Shown here: positions 28,543-36,107 of the stretch, in pieces | Layout: every line of letters begins with the position of its first letter | Numbering within the stretch: the stretch's first letter is position 1 | DNA from: Prevotella sp. tf2-5 | Lineage (GTDB): Bacteria; Bacteroidota; Bacteroidia; Bacteroidales; Bacteroidaceae | DNA length: 64,000 nucleotides | Reading direction: 5' to 3' | NCBI RefSeq assembly: GCF_900115435.1 | Contig: NZ_FOWK01000002.1 | Location: 1-64,000 of the forward strand | The notes under the pieces: model-generated | Told to the model about the DNA's origin: nothing | The model's database searches: none | What the model saw: the letters and a program-made list of their open reading frames with translations, nothing else | Position numbers and translations under genes: made by a program

Positions 28543-29814
28543 ATGAAAGTGTTAATGTTTGGATGGGAGTATCCTCCTCACGTGTTCGGTGGACTCGCTA
28601 CCGCTAACTATGGTATCTCTCAGGGCTTGCATGCTCAGGGTGATATGGATATCACGCTCTGTCTGCCGAAACCTTTTGGTGACGAAGAGCGGAACGCTTG
28701 TAATATCGTCGCTATGAATGCCGTGCCTATTACATGGCGTGATGTCAGCTACGATTATGTTCGTGATCGTGTGGGTAATATCATGGACCCGGATTTGTAT
28801 TTTAAGTTGCGCGACCATATCTATGCTGACTTTAACTATATGCACGTCAATGACCTGGGTGCGATGGAATTCGCTGGTGGCTATCCCGGTAATCTGCATG
28901 AGGAGATTAATAACTACTCCATTATCGCAGGTGTGGTGGCTCGTACCTTTGACTTCGATATTATCCACGCCCATGACTGGTTGACTTACCCTGCTGGTAT
29001 TCATGCTAAGCAAGTAAGTGGGAAACCGCTCTGTATCCATGTGCATGCTACAGACTTTGACCGCTCTCGTGGTAAGGTGAACCCAACGGTTTACTCGATA
29101 GAGAAGAACGGTATGGACTGGGCTGACTGTATTATGTGTGTGTCAGAACTGACACGTCAGACTGTCATCCACCAGTATCATCAGGATCCACGGAAGTGCT
29201 TCACGGTACATAATGCTGTTTACCCATTGCCGGAAGAGTATCAGGCAATTCCTCGTCCAGACCATACTGGTAAGGATAAGGTAGTGACTTTCTTGGGTCG
29301 TATTACGATGCAGAAGGGACCTGAGTACTTTGTGGAGGCTGCCAATATGGTGATTCGTCGTACTCATAACGTTCGTTTCTGTATGGCAGGCTCCGGTGAT
29401 ATGATGAATGCGATGATTCATCTTGCTGCTGAGCGTGGTATCGCAGACCGTTTCCATTTCCCAGGCTTTATGCGTGGCAAACAGGTTTATGAATGCCTGA
29501 AGGATTCTGATGTCTATGTGATGCCGTCTGTGTCTGAGCCATTCGGTATCTCTCCTTTGGAAGCGATGCAGTGTGGTACTCCGTCTATTATCTCTAAACA
29601 GTCTGGTTGTGCCGAGATCCTCAACAACTGTATTAAGGTAGACTATTGGGATATCCACGCACTTGCTGATGCCATTTACAGTATCTGTGCTAACGACTCT
29701 CTCTTCCAATATCTCAAGGAAGAAGGAAAGAAGGAGGTTGACCAGATTACCTGGGAGAAAGTGGGCGCATGGATTGCCACCCTCTATAAGAGAACCCTTG
29801 GTTGGGAACAGTAA
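28543..29814 (+). CDS. Glycogen synthase-like GT-B glycosyltransferase
   Basis: 423 residues. It starts MKVLMFGWEYPPHVFGGL, with the glycine loop typical of starch and glycogen synthases. The C-terminal half has VTFLGRITMQKGPEYFVEAA, and the acidic pair motif EPFGISPLEAMQCGTPSI for nucleotide-sugar binding. It probably elongates alpha-1,4-glucan from a nucleotide glucose. It lies 17 bases after the debranching enzyme. The spacer to the next gene starts with a 9-bp tandem repeat. Confidence 0.9.
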   Translation: MKVLMFGWEYPPHVFGGLATANYGISQGLHAQGDMDITLCLPKPFGDEERNACNIVAMNAVPITWRDVSYDYVRDRVGNIMDPDLYFKLRDHIYADFNYMHVNDLGAMEFAGGYPGNLHEEINNYSIIAGVVARTFDFDIIHAHDWLTYPAGIHAKQVSGKPLCIHVHATDFDRSRGKVNPTVYSIEKNGMDWADCIMCVSELTRQTVIHQYHQDPRKCFTVHNAVYPLPEEYQAIPRPDHTGKDKVVTFLGRITMQKGPEYFVEAANMVIRRTHNVRFCMAGSGDMMNAMIHLAAERGIADRFHFPGFMRGKQVYECLKDSDVYVMPSVSEPFGISPLEAMQCGTPSIISKQSGCAEILNNCIKVDYWDIHALADAIYSICANDSLFQYLKEEGKKEVDQITWEKVGAWIATLYKRTLGWEQ

Positions 29815-29815
29815 T

Positions 29816-29847
29816 CTATAGGAACTATAGGCACTATAGGAACTATA
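29816..29847. repeat. 9-bp CTATAG tandem repeat in an operon spacer
   Basis: CTATAGGAA, CTATAGGCA, CTATAGGAA and a partial fourth copy start one base after the synthase stop codon. The same unit recurs at three junctions of the trp operon (56038, 57481, 58545). Confidence 0.85.
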
Positions 29848-29872
29848 ATTAATAACAAATAAAAGAAAAGAT

Positions 29873-31294
29873 ATGAAAACAATTTGTTTATATTTTGAGA
29901 TACATCAGATTATTCATCTGAAGCGTTATCGTTTCTTCGATATCGGTACCGATCATTATTATTATGATGATTATGAGAACGAGCGTAGTATCAGCGACAT
30001 CGCAGAGCGCAGCTATATGCCAGCCCTGAATACCATCGGCGATATGATTCGTGAAAATGGTAAGGACTTTAAGGTTGCCTTCTCATTGTCGGGCGTAGGT
30101 ATCGAGCAGTTGGAAATGCATGCTCCACAGGTGTTGGAAAAGTTACAGGAACTGAACAACACGGGGTGTGTGGAGTTCCTCGCGGAGCCTTACTCTCATG
30201 GCTTGTCATCACTTGCTAATGAGGAGACCTTTGCATTGGATGTTAAGAAACAGTGTAAGAAAATGGAGGAATACTTTGGCAAGAAACCGACAGTCCTCCG
30301 TAACTCTTCTCTGATATACAGTGATGATATTGGTGGACAGGTTGCTGCCATGGGCTTCAAGGGAATGCTGACAGAAGGTGCCAAGCATGTACTGGGATGG
30401 AAATCACCTCATTATGTATACAACTGTAACATCGCTCCAAACCTGAAGTTGTTGCTGCGTGACGTGGAGTTGTCTGATGATATCTCTTTGCGTTTCAACA
30501 ACAGTGACTGGGCTGGCTATCCCTTGTTTGCAGATACCTATATCGACCGTATCGCCCGTCTGCCAGAGGAAGAGCAGATTATCAATATCTTCATGGAACT
30601 GTCGGCACTGGGTATCGCCCAGCCGTTGTCCAGTAATATCCTCGACTTCCTGAAGGCACTGCCTGCTTGTGCGAAGGAGAAAGGCATCACTTTCTCTACT
30701 CCTACGGAGATCTGCATGAAGGTGAAGAGCGTTGGTCAGATTGACGTACCTGATACCCTCTCATGGGTGGATGAGGAGCGTGACTGTTCATGCTGGTTGG
30801 GTAATGCCATGCAGCGTGAGGCATTCAATAAGCTATACAGTGTGGCCGACCGTCTGCGTATTGCTGACGACCCCCGTATCAATCAGGACTGGGACTATCT
30901 GCAGGCTTCCAATAACTTCCGTTTCATGACTACCAAGGCTTCTAATGTTGGTTTGGATCGTGGTATCTATAGCGGACCGTTCGATGCTTTCACCAACTAT
31001 ATGAATATCCTTGGTGACTTCATCAACAGGGTGAATGCACTTTATCCGCAGGAGATTGAGAACGATGAGTTGAATGCACTGCTTACCACCATCCGTAACC
31101 AGGGTGACGAGATTGAGTATAAGGATGAGGAGATTACTCGCCTGAAGGCTCGTCTTGCCAAGTATGAGGCTCCTGAAGAGGAGAAACCGGCAAAGAAAGC
31201 TGAGACCAAGAAGCCTGCGGCAAAGAAGGCTCCTGCCAAAAAAGCTCCTGCTAAGAAGGCTGCATCCAAGACGGAGGCAGAACCTAAGAAATAA
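29873..31294 (+). CDS. GH57 family alpha-glucan-active enzyme with basic tail
   Basis: 473 residues. Residues 1 to about 400 follow the GH57 fold, beginning MKTICLYFEIHQIIHLKRYR, with the likely nucleophile Glu in VEFLAEPYSHGLSSL. GH57 members are amylases, branching enzymes or transferases acting on alpha-glucans; the glycogen operon fits any of these. After a coiled-coil-like stretch (DEIEYKDEEITRLKARLAKY) the protein ends in a tail of repeated Lys-Ala-Pro units (PAAKKAPAKKAPAKKAASK), unusual for this family. No signal peptide. Confidence 0.9.
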   Translation: MKTICLYFEIHQIIHLKRYRFFDIGTDHYYYDDYENERSISDIAERSYMPALNTIGDMIRENGKDFKVAFSLSGVGIEQLEMHAPQVLEKLQELNNTGCVEFLAEPYSHGLSSLANEETFALDVKKQCKKMEEYFGKKPTVLRNSSLIYSDDIGGQVAAMGFKGMLTEGAKHVLGWKSPHYVYNCNIAPNLKLLLRDVELSDDISLRFNNSDWAGYPLFADTYIDRIARLPEEEQIINIFMELSALGIAQPLSSNILDFLKALPACAKEKGITFSTPTEICMKVKSVGQIDVPDTLSWVDEERDCSCWLGNAMQREAFNKLYSVADRLRIADDPRINQDWDYLQASNNFRFMTTKASNVGLDRGIYSGPFDAFTNYMNILGDFINRVNALYPQEIENDELNALLTTIRNQGDEIEYKDEEITRLKARLAKYEAPEEEKPAKKAETKKPAAKKAPAKKAPAKKAASKTEAEPKK

Positions 31295-31302
31295 GCGATT
31301 AA

Positions 31303-31336
31303 AAAGAAATCCTCTCCGTTCAGAGAGGATTTCTTT
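31303..31336. terminator. Bidirectional terminator between GH57 and GH3 genes
   Basis: Stem AAAGAAATCCTCTC with GAGAGGATTTCTTT, followed by T on the plus strand and preceded by A on the other side, so it can serve both convergent operons. Confidence 0.85.
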
Positions 31337-31339
31337 TTT

Positions 31340-33937
31340 TTATTGGATGTTGACCGTAATTCTTTGTAGGTCTTTGTCTGCACTTGACGAACCTACCATC
31401 AGTTCATACTTACCAGGAACAACTCGCATGGTGTTGGTTTCAGCATCCCAACCCTCAAAACGGTCACGAGGGAAATCAATCTCTACGACCTTGCTCTCTC
31501 CAGCCTTCAGGTTGACACGCTCATAGGCTCGTAAGGTCTTCAGCGGTCCTTCTGTGTCTGCCAAACTACGCATATAGACCTGTACGACTTCTGTACCCTC
31601 TTTCTTTCCAGTATTCTTGACCCTCACGCGTACCTTATTATATATATACTCAGGATTGTCAATCTCAAAAGTCGTATAGCTCAGTCCATAGCCGAAAGGG
31701 TAGAGGGGGTCTCCTTTAAAATATCGGTAGGTACGGTTCGTCATCCGGTAGTCAAGGAAGTCGGGCAGGTCGTTCACATTCTTATAGAAAGTGATAGGCA
31801 GCTTACCACAGGGGTTGTAGGTGCCGAAAAGTACGTCAGCCACAGCCTTTCCACCTTTCTCTCCACCATACCAAGCCTGCACAATAGCATCAACAAAAGT
31901 ATCTTCTGGTGTCAGTGCGATAGCAGAGCCGGAGCAGTTGACATAGATAATGCGTTTTCCTGCTTTCTTAAGGTTGGAAAGCCACTCATGCTGCACCTGT
32001 GGCAATTCTATATTGGTGCGATCACCACCCTTGAAACCATCTTCACTGACTTTCATCTCCTCACCCTCTAGACGTGGAGAGATTCCTCCAACAAAGATGA
32101 CAATATCCGCATCTTTTAGAGGTGATTGTGGAGCAGTGAGAGGGGAGAGTGCTACAGGGGACTGATCAATCATATTGATATCAAATTGAAGCATGGCATG
32201 TCCTGTATATTGTATATAGACAAGTTGCAAAGGATAACTATTGCCAGCCTTAACCTTATAGGTCAGATGAGCATCACGGACACCGTGCTTGTTTGTACGG
32301 TTGAGCAGTGTGTCTCCATTGAACACCAGCATTAAATGGTCGTCATTAAGCATATTGAAAGTGACTTCACCATCTTGTTGCGGGCGGAACACACCTTCGT
32401 ATCGAGCCGTGAAATGCTCAAGGTTAACTCCAGGGGCAAAAGCTGTATTTCCTCCATTGTCCAAATGGATTGGCTCTGTAAGACGAATCGCCATGGCAGG
32501 TAATCCTTCCATTCGTTCATTATTCCAATAGTTGGCTTGTAGTCCAGGTCGTCCGTCGTCAGTAAAAACTTGGTTGAACATGCTTGTCGGAACTTCCTTC
32601 TTGGTCCATGTACATCCTTGTACGAAAGGTACATGAGGCAAGTATTGGCGTATACCCTGCAGGATGGTGATTGTCTGAGTAGGCTGACCGTTATAGTTTC
32701 CCCACATCATGGTAGAGTCATTGGCATTTGGTCCCATGACGACAACTTTCGGCTGTTTGGTTTTCAAAGGTAATATCCCATTATTTTTTAATAGCACAAT
32801 GCTTTGTCGTGCGGCATCAAGCGCTATCTCTTTATGTTCTTTGCAGGCTACAACACTTATCGGTATCTTTGTCCACTCCACCATCTCGTCCGGATCGAAG
32901 TCGCCGAGTTCAAAGCGTCCTATCAGCAGACGAAGTAACGAGGTGTTCAACTGTTGCTCAGAGATCTTACCAGTTCTTACAGCCTCGGGTAAAGACTGAT
33001 ATACGCCACCACACTCCACGTCTGTTCCCGCAATGACGGCTCGTGAGGCAGCATCTTCTTTCGTATTCACAAAATGGTGACGACCTGGTTTGTAGAAGTC
33101 GTCAATGGCACCGCAGTCACTTGTCACGATACCTTGGAAACCCCATTCTTCTCGCAGGATTCGTTGTAGGTAACGGGTGTTTCCACAACAGGGCTCCCCG
33201 TCGATGGCTTGGTAAGCGCACATAATCTCTTTGACATCCCCTTCCTTTACCAGTGTTTTGAAAGCGGGTAGGTAGGTTTCCCAAAGATCACGCTCAGGTA
33301 ATTTCTCAATATTGAATTCATGACGATTCCATTCCGGACCGCTATGTACAGCAAAGTGCTTGGCGCATGCAAACAGTTTCTTGTATTTTTGAGTACTCCG
33401 AGAACTCCCGGAAAACTCTTGCCCTTGCAAGCCATTCACCACAGCAAGTCCCATCCGACTGGTCAGGTATGGGTCTTCTCCATAAGTCTCCTGTCCGCGC
33501 CCCCAGCGTGGATCACGGAAAATGTTGATGTTAGGCGTCCAGAAAGATAAGCCCCTGTAGCGTCTTATCTCGTTTTTCTTCCTTGCTTCAGTATTTTTGG
33601 CACGTGCCTCATCACTGACGGCGGTGAAAGCTTGATATACTAAATAGTCATTAAAGGTGGCAGCCATTCCCATCGTGATAGGGAAAACAGTGGCGATTCC
33701 ATTACGTCCTACGCCATGTAATGCCTCACTCCACCAGTGAAACTCAGGGATACCCAGTCGAGGAATAGCTGGTGACACATCCATCATTAGTTTCGTCTTT
33801 TCCTCTAACGTCAGTCGCCCTAAAAGATCCTCCGCACGTTCCTCCGCACTAAGTTGCGGATTCTGGTAAGGCAGCATCTGTGCACTAACAGAGTTTATTC
33901 CTATTATTAGAAGGGAGAATAGCAATTGTTTTTTCAT
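31340..33937 (-). CDS. Secreted GH3 beta-glycosidase with PA14 insert (beta-xylosidase/glucosidase)
   Basis: 865 residues from the ATG at 33937, which precedes the signal peptide KKQLLFSLLIIGINSVSAQ. The GH3 N-domain has EFHWWSEALHGVG and RDPRWGRGQETYGEDPYL, with catalytic Asp in GIVTSDCGAIDDF near residue 273. A PA14 module is inserted at about 450-600 in the second domain, and a fibronectin-like C-terminal domain follows. The partner gene is an acetylxylan-esterase-type enzyme eight bases upstream, so xylo-oligosaccharides are the likeliest substrate, though glucosides or arabinosides remain possible. Likely periplasmic. Confidence 0.9.
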   Translation of the reverse strand: MKKQLLFSLLIIGINSVSAQMLPYQNPQLSAEERAEDLLGRLTLEEKTKLMMDVSPAIPRLGIPEFHWWSEALHGVGRNGIATVFPITMGMAATFNDYLVYQAFTAVSDEARAKNTEARKKNEIRRYRGLSFWTPNINIFRDPRWGRGQETYGEDPYLTSRMGLAVVNGLQGQEFSGSSRSTQKYKKLFACAKHFAVHSGPEWNRHEFNIEKLPERDLWETYLPAFKTLVKEGDVKEIMCAYQAIDGEPCCGNTRYLQRILREEWGFQGIVTSDCGAIDDFYKPGRHHFVNTKEDAASRAVIAGTDVECGGVYQSLPEAVRTGKISEQQLNTSLLRLLIGRFELGDFDPDEMVEWTKIPISVVACKEHKEIALDAARQSIVLLKNNGILPLKTKQPKVVVMGPNANDSTMMWGNYNGQPTQTITILQGIRQYLPHVPFVQGCTWTKKEVPTSMFNQVFTDDGRPGLQANYWNNERMEGLPAMAIRLTEPIHLDNGGNTAFAPGVNLEHFTARYEGVFRPQQDGEVTFNMLNDDHLMLVFNGDTLLNRTNKHGVRDAHLTYKVKAGNSYPLQLVYIQYTGHAMLQFDINMIDQSPVALSPLTAPQSPLKDADIVIFVGGISPRLEGEEMKVSEDGFKGGDRTNIELPQVQHEWLSNLKKAGKRIIYVNCSGSAIALTPEDTFVDAIVQAWYGGEKGGKAVADVLFGTYNPCGKLPITFYKNVNDLPDFLDYRMTNRTYRYFKGDPLYPFGYGLSYTTFEIDNPEYIYNKVRVRVKNTGKKEGTEVVQVYMRSLADTEGPLKTLRAYERVNLKAGESKVVEIDFPRDRFEGWDAETNTMRVVPGKYELMVGSSSADKDLQRITVNIQ

Positions 33938-33945
33938 ATTAAGTC

Positions 33946-35235
33946 TTATTTTAGATGTTTTTTTATCCAAATTATTTGATAGTTATTTGTGTCTGTGGAT
34001 GTCCAATGCTCATTGATAGGAGTGATAAGGGCGTCTTTGGGGGCAGTAATCAGATTCCATACTATATAACTGGTGGTTGGTGGACAGACATTGTCATTAT
34101 AACCCCAAGTCAGATATACTGGACAGGTGATGCGACGGGCGAAATTTACCACATCATAATATGCCATGGTCTGCACCTTCTCTGGAGTAAGCATCTTATT
34201 AGTACGGTTGAAATGAGGATAACCTCCAGCACGGTTGTCCAGATAGCCAGCCATGTCACTAAGGGCTGGGTGATTAGCCACACATGTGGTTACACGTTCA
34301 TCAAGACCAGCGGTGATGAGTGAGAGGGCACCACCTTGGCTGCCACCCTGTACTGCGACATTACGTCCATCCCATTCTGGTAGAGAGGTAAGGAAGTCTA
34401 TGGCACGGACACAAGCGACATAGACATGTTTCATATAGTAGTTGTCACGGTCATCAAGTCCGTTCATTAAGTAACCATTCTCATGGTCAAAAGCGGAGGT
34501 TATCTCTTTAAACTGCTCTTCAGTCATATTCGGATTCAAACCATGTATCTCCATCTCCAGACGGATAAGTCCTGCACGTGTATATTTGTCGTCATGGTTC
34601 TTGATTGTCTTGATTCCTGCTCCTGGTGGAGTAAGTACGACAGGGTATTTGCCGGCTTTGCGAGGCATCGTCAGATAGCCATAGATAGAGTGTCGGTTGT
34701 CAATGCGAATCTTCACAAGTTGGCAGATAACCTCATCGTCAGAAAACTTATTAATTGTTTCTTTGGTAACAGATACGGGTGTTTGTCGTGCAGTCTCAAT
34801 CGTCTGTTTCCAGAATGCGTCAAAATCGTTAGGGTTTTTAGTGTAGGGCTTTAACTGCTCAGGTGAGAAACCTACTTTCACATGATGCTCTGTCTGTTTG
34901 CCGTCTATTGTGGCTTTCAGACGAAGATCCAAAAAGCCGGGTTTCTTCAAGGTGCCCATATCAATAATTGCACGACCATTCTTCAGTTGTACCTTCCCAG
35001 TGCTGGTGGCAGGCATCTCATCTGGTCCGATCTCATAACTGATCTCGGTGTTCTGCGGAATGCCGTATTTACAAAGTGTCACCTCCACCTTTGCTTTCTC
35101 ACCTGTCTTGTAAATCCAGTCTGCATGATCGGGAACTGTTAACCACAGGTAGTCATTGCGGTAGGGATAGTTCTCTGCGGTAGCATTTAGACAACCACAG
35201 AGAATGGTCATCATTAAAATTATCTTATGCATCAT
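33946..35235 (-). CDS. Acetylxylan esterase-type CE7 (AXE1) hydrolase
   Basis: 429 residues from the ATG at 35235 (a second ATG follows at once). The upstream frame start at 35328 precedes the promoter and is rejected. The signal peptide is KIILMMTILCGCLNATA. The alpha/beta-hydrolase core has the nucleophile Ser in VQGGSQGGALSLITAG near residue 298, Asp in LTWGYNDNVCPP and His in INEHWTST, as in CE7 deacetylases. An N-terminal beta domain of about 120 residues precedes the core. It forms an operon with the GH3 enzyme, consistent with deacetylation followed by hydrolysis of xylan fragments. Confidence 0.9.
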   Translation of the reverse strand: MMHKIILMMTILCGCLNATAENYPYRNDYLWLTVPDHADWIYKTGEKAKVEVTLCKYGIPQNTEISYEIGPDEMPATSTGKVQLKNGRAIIDMGTLKKPGFLDLRLKATIDGKQTEHHVKVGFSPEQLKPYTKNPNDFDAFWKQTIETARQTPVSVTKETINKFSDDEVICQLVKIRIDNRHSIYGYLTMPRKAGKYPVVLTPPGAGIKTIKNHDDKYTRAGLIRLEMEIHGLNPNMTEEQFKEITSAFDHENGYLMNGLDDRDNYYMKHVYVACVRAIDFLTSLPEWDGRNVAVQGGSQGGALSLITAGLDERVTTCVANHPALSDMAGYLDNRAGGYPHFNRTNKMLTPEKVQTMAYYDVVNFARRITCPVYLTWGYNDNVCPPTTSYIVWNLITAPKDALITPINEHWTSTDTNNYQIIWIKKHLK

Positions 35236-35250
35236 AATAGTTTGTTTTCG

Positions 35251-35282
35251 CAAAGATACGCTCTTTTTGGATAATTTGCAAA
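35251..35282 (-). promoter_or_regulatory. Promoter of the esterase-GH3 operon
   Basis: TATCTTTG at 35258-35251 and TTTG at 35282-35279, 20 bases apart on the minus strand; it sets the start at 35235. Confidence 0.65.
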
Positions 35283-35298
35283 TATTTTGATAAAAAAC

Positions 35299-35357
35299 CA
35301 ATGGGCGGACATTGTCGTGTCCGCCCATTGTTGTTATAGAGTAGGGGATGGATTACT
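35299..35357 (-). terminator. Terminator of the DUF6169-like gene (copy 1 of a duplicated segment)
   Basis: A perfect 13-bp stem (CAATGGGCGGACA with TGTCCGCCCATTG), followed by TTTTTT on the minus strand. The adjoining 25 bases up to and including the stop codon (35333-35357) match those at 36083-36107 in 24 positions. Confidence 0.85.
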
Positions 35358-35850
35358 CCGGCTTCTCTGTGAGAGATTTTGCGGTTAAATCAAAATCTTG
35401 AATGATAGCATCCAGTTTTGGGTTAGTATTTTCTACAATAATAGCAGTATATATGGTTTCGCCCTCTACAATAGCGTGTGCTGTCTTTATTGTATATTTC
35501 CCTTCTTCTGCGTATTTTTCAAACCAATGGAGAAAAAGTCTGTTTCTGCTGTCCTCTTTTCCGTCTGAAGTATCGCAGATATAAAGCAATATTTGTTGAT
35601 TAGACAGGAAGAACTCATTGATAATAGCAAATATGGTATCTTTTACCTTAGGGTCGTAAGTAGAACTGGCTTCATCTAATTTACGAATAATGAATTGATA
35701 TGTATCACAATTGCCAAATACAATATCTTCTTTGATAAAACTGATTTCATATCGTATACCCCTCTCTGTCTGAAAAAGGAAATCACCTTCAGAGAGAATA
35801 ATCTCATAAGGTGATTGATTCAAAATACGTGGTAAAGAGAAGAATATCAT
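35353..35850 (-). CDS. DUF6169-like protein of unknown function
   Basis: 165 residues, no signal peptide, acidic. Features include IRYEISFIKEDIVFGNCDTY, QFIIRKLDE and a central TIFAIINEFFLSNQQILLYI, then CDTSDGKEDSRNRLFLHWFE. I tentatively place it with DUF6169, small soluble proteins of Bacteroidetes with no known role; this rests on pattern memory. Its ATG overlaps the stop of the 40-residue gene before it (ATGA), so the two are translated together. The shape (tiny basic protein plus larger acidic partner with its own promoter) resembles a toxin-antitoxin pair, but no toxin fold is recognised. Confidence 0.65.
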   Translation of the reverse strand: MIFFSLPRILNQSPYEIILSEGDFLFQTERGIRYEISFIKEDIVFGNCDTYQFIIRKLDEASSTYDPKVKDTIFAIINEFFLSNQQILLYICDTSDGKEDSRNRLFLHWFEKYAEEGKYTIKTAHAIVEGETIYTAIIVENTNPKLDAIIQDFDLTAKSLTEKPE

Positions 35851-35969
35851 AAAGCAACAACTTTACCTTTAATACCTTCTTGTATCCATCTTTCCTCTGT
35901 ACGTTTAAGCGCAGATTTCTTATTCTCTATGGCTTTTTTTAAAGCACTGATAGTTTCTTCTCTTGTCAT
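35847..35969 (-). CDS. Small basic protein, first gene of a two-gene module
   Basis: 40 residues from the ATG at 35969, or 42 from an in-frame ATG at 35975. It begins MTREETISALKKAIENKKSA and ends EGIKGKVVAL; it is helical, rich in Lys and Glu, with no membrane segment. A consensus promoter lies at 35998-36029 and the stop overlaps the next start by four bases. It is too short to assign; the coupling suggests that it works with the following protein. Confidence 0.6.
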   Translation of the reverse strand: MTREETISALKKAIENKKSALKRTEERWIQEGIKGKVVAL

Positions 35970-35997
35970 AATCATATGAATTTATAACTTCTTGCTG

Positions 35998-36029
35998 CAA
36001 ATTTACAACCTTTTCCCTAAACTACCAAA
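35998..36029 (-). promoter_or_regulatory. Promoter of the two-gene module
   Basis: TAAATTTG at 36005-35998 and TTTG at 36029-36026, 20 bases apart on the minus strand. Confidence 0.65.
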
Positions 36030-36046
36030 TATTATTGCCATAAAAA

Positions 36047-36107
36047 CAAACGGGCAGACAATCTGCATGTCTGCCCGTTTGAGTTATAGCGTAGGGGATG
36101 GATTACT
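36047..36107 (-). terminator. Terminator of the SusCD operon (copy 2 of a duplicated segment)
   Basis: A perfect 14-bp stem (CAAACGGGCAGACA with TGTCTGCCCGTTTG), followed by TTTTTA on the minus strand. Stem positions that differ from copy 1 at 35299 change in pairs, so the hairpin is kept. The flanking 25 bases match copy 1 at 24 positions. Confidence 0.85.
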
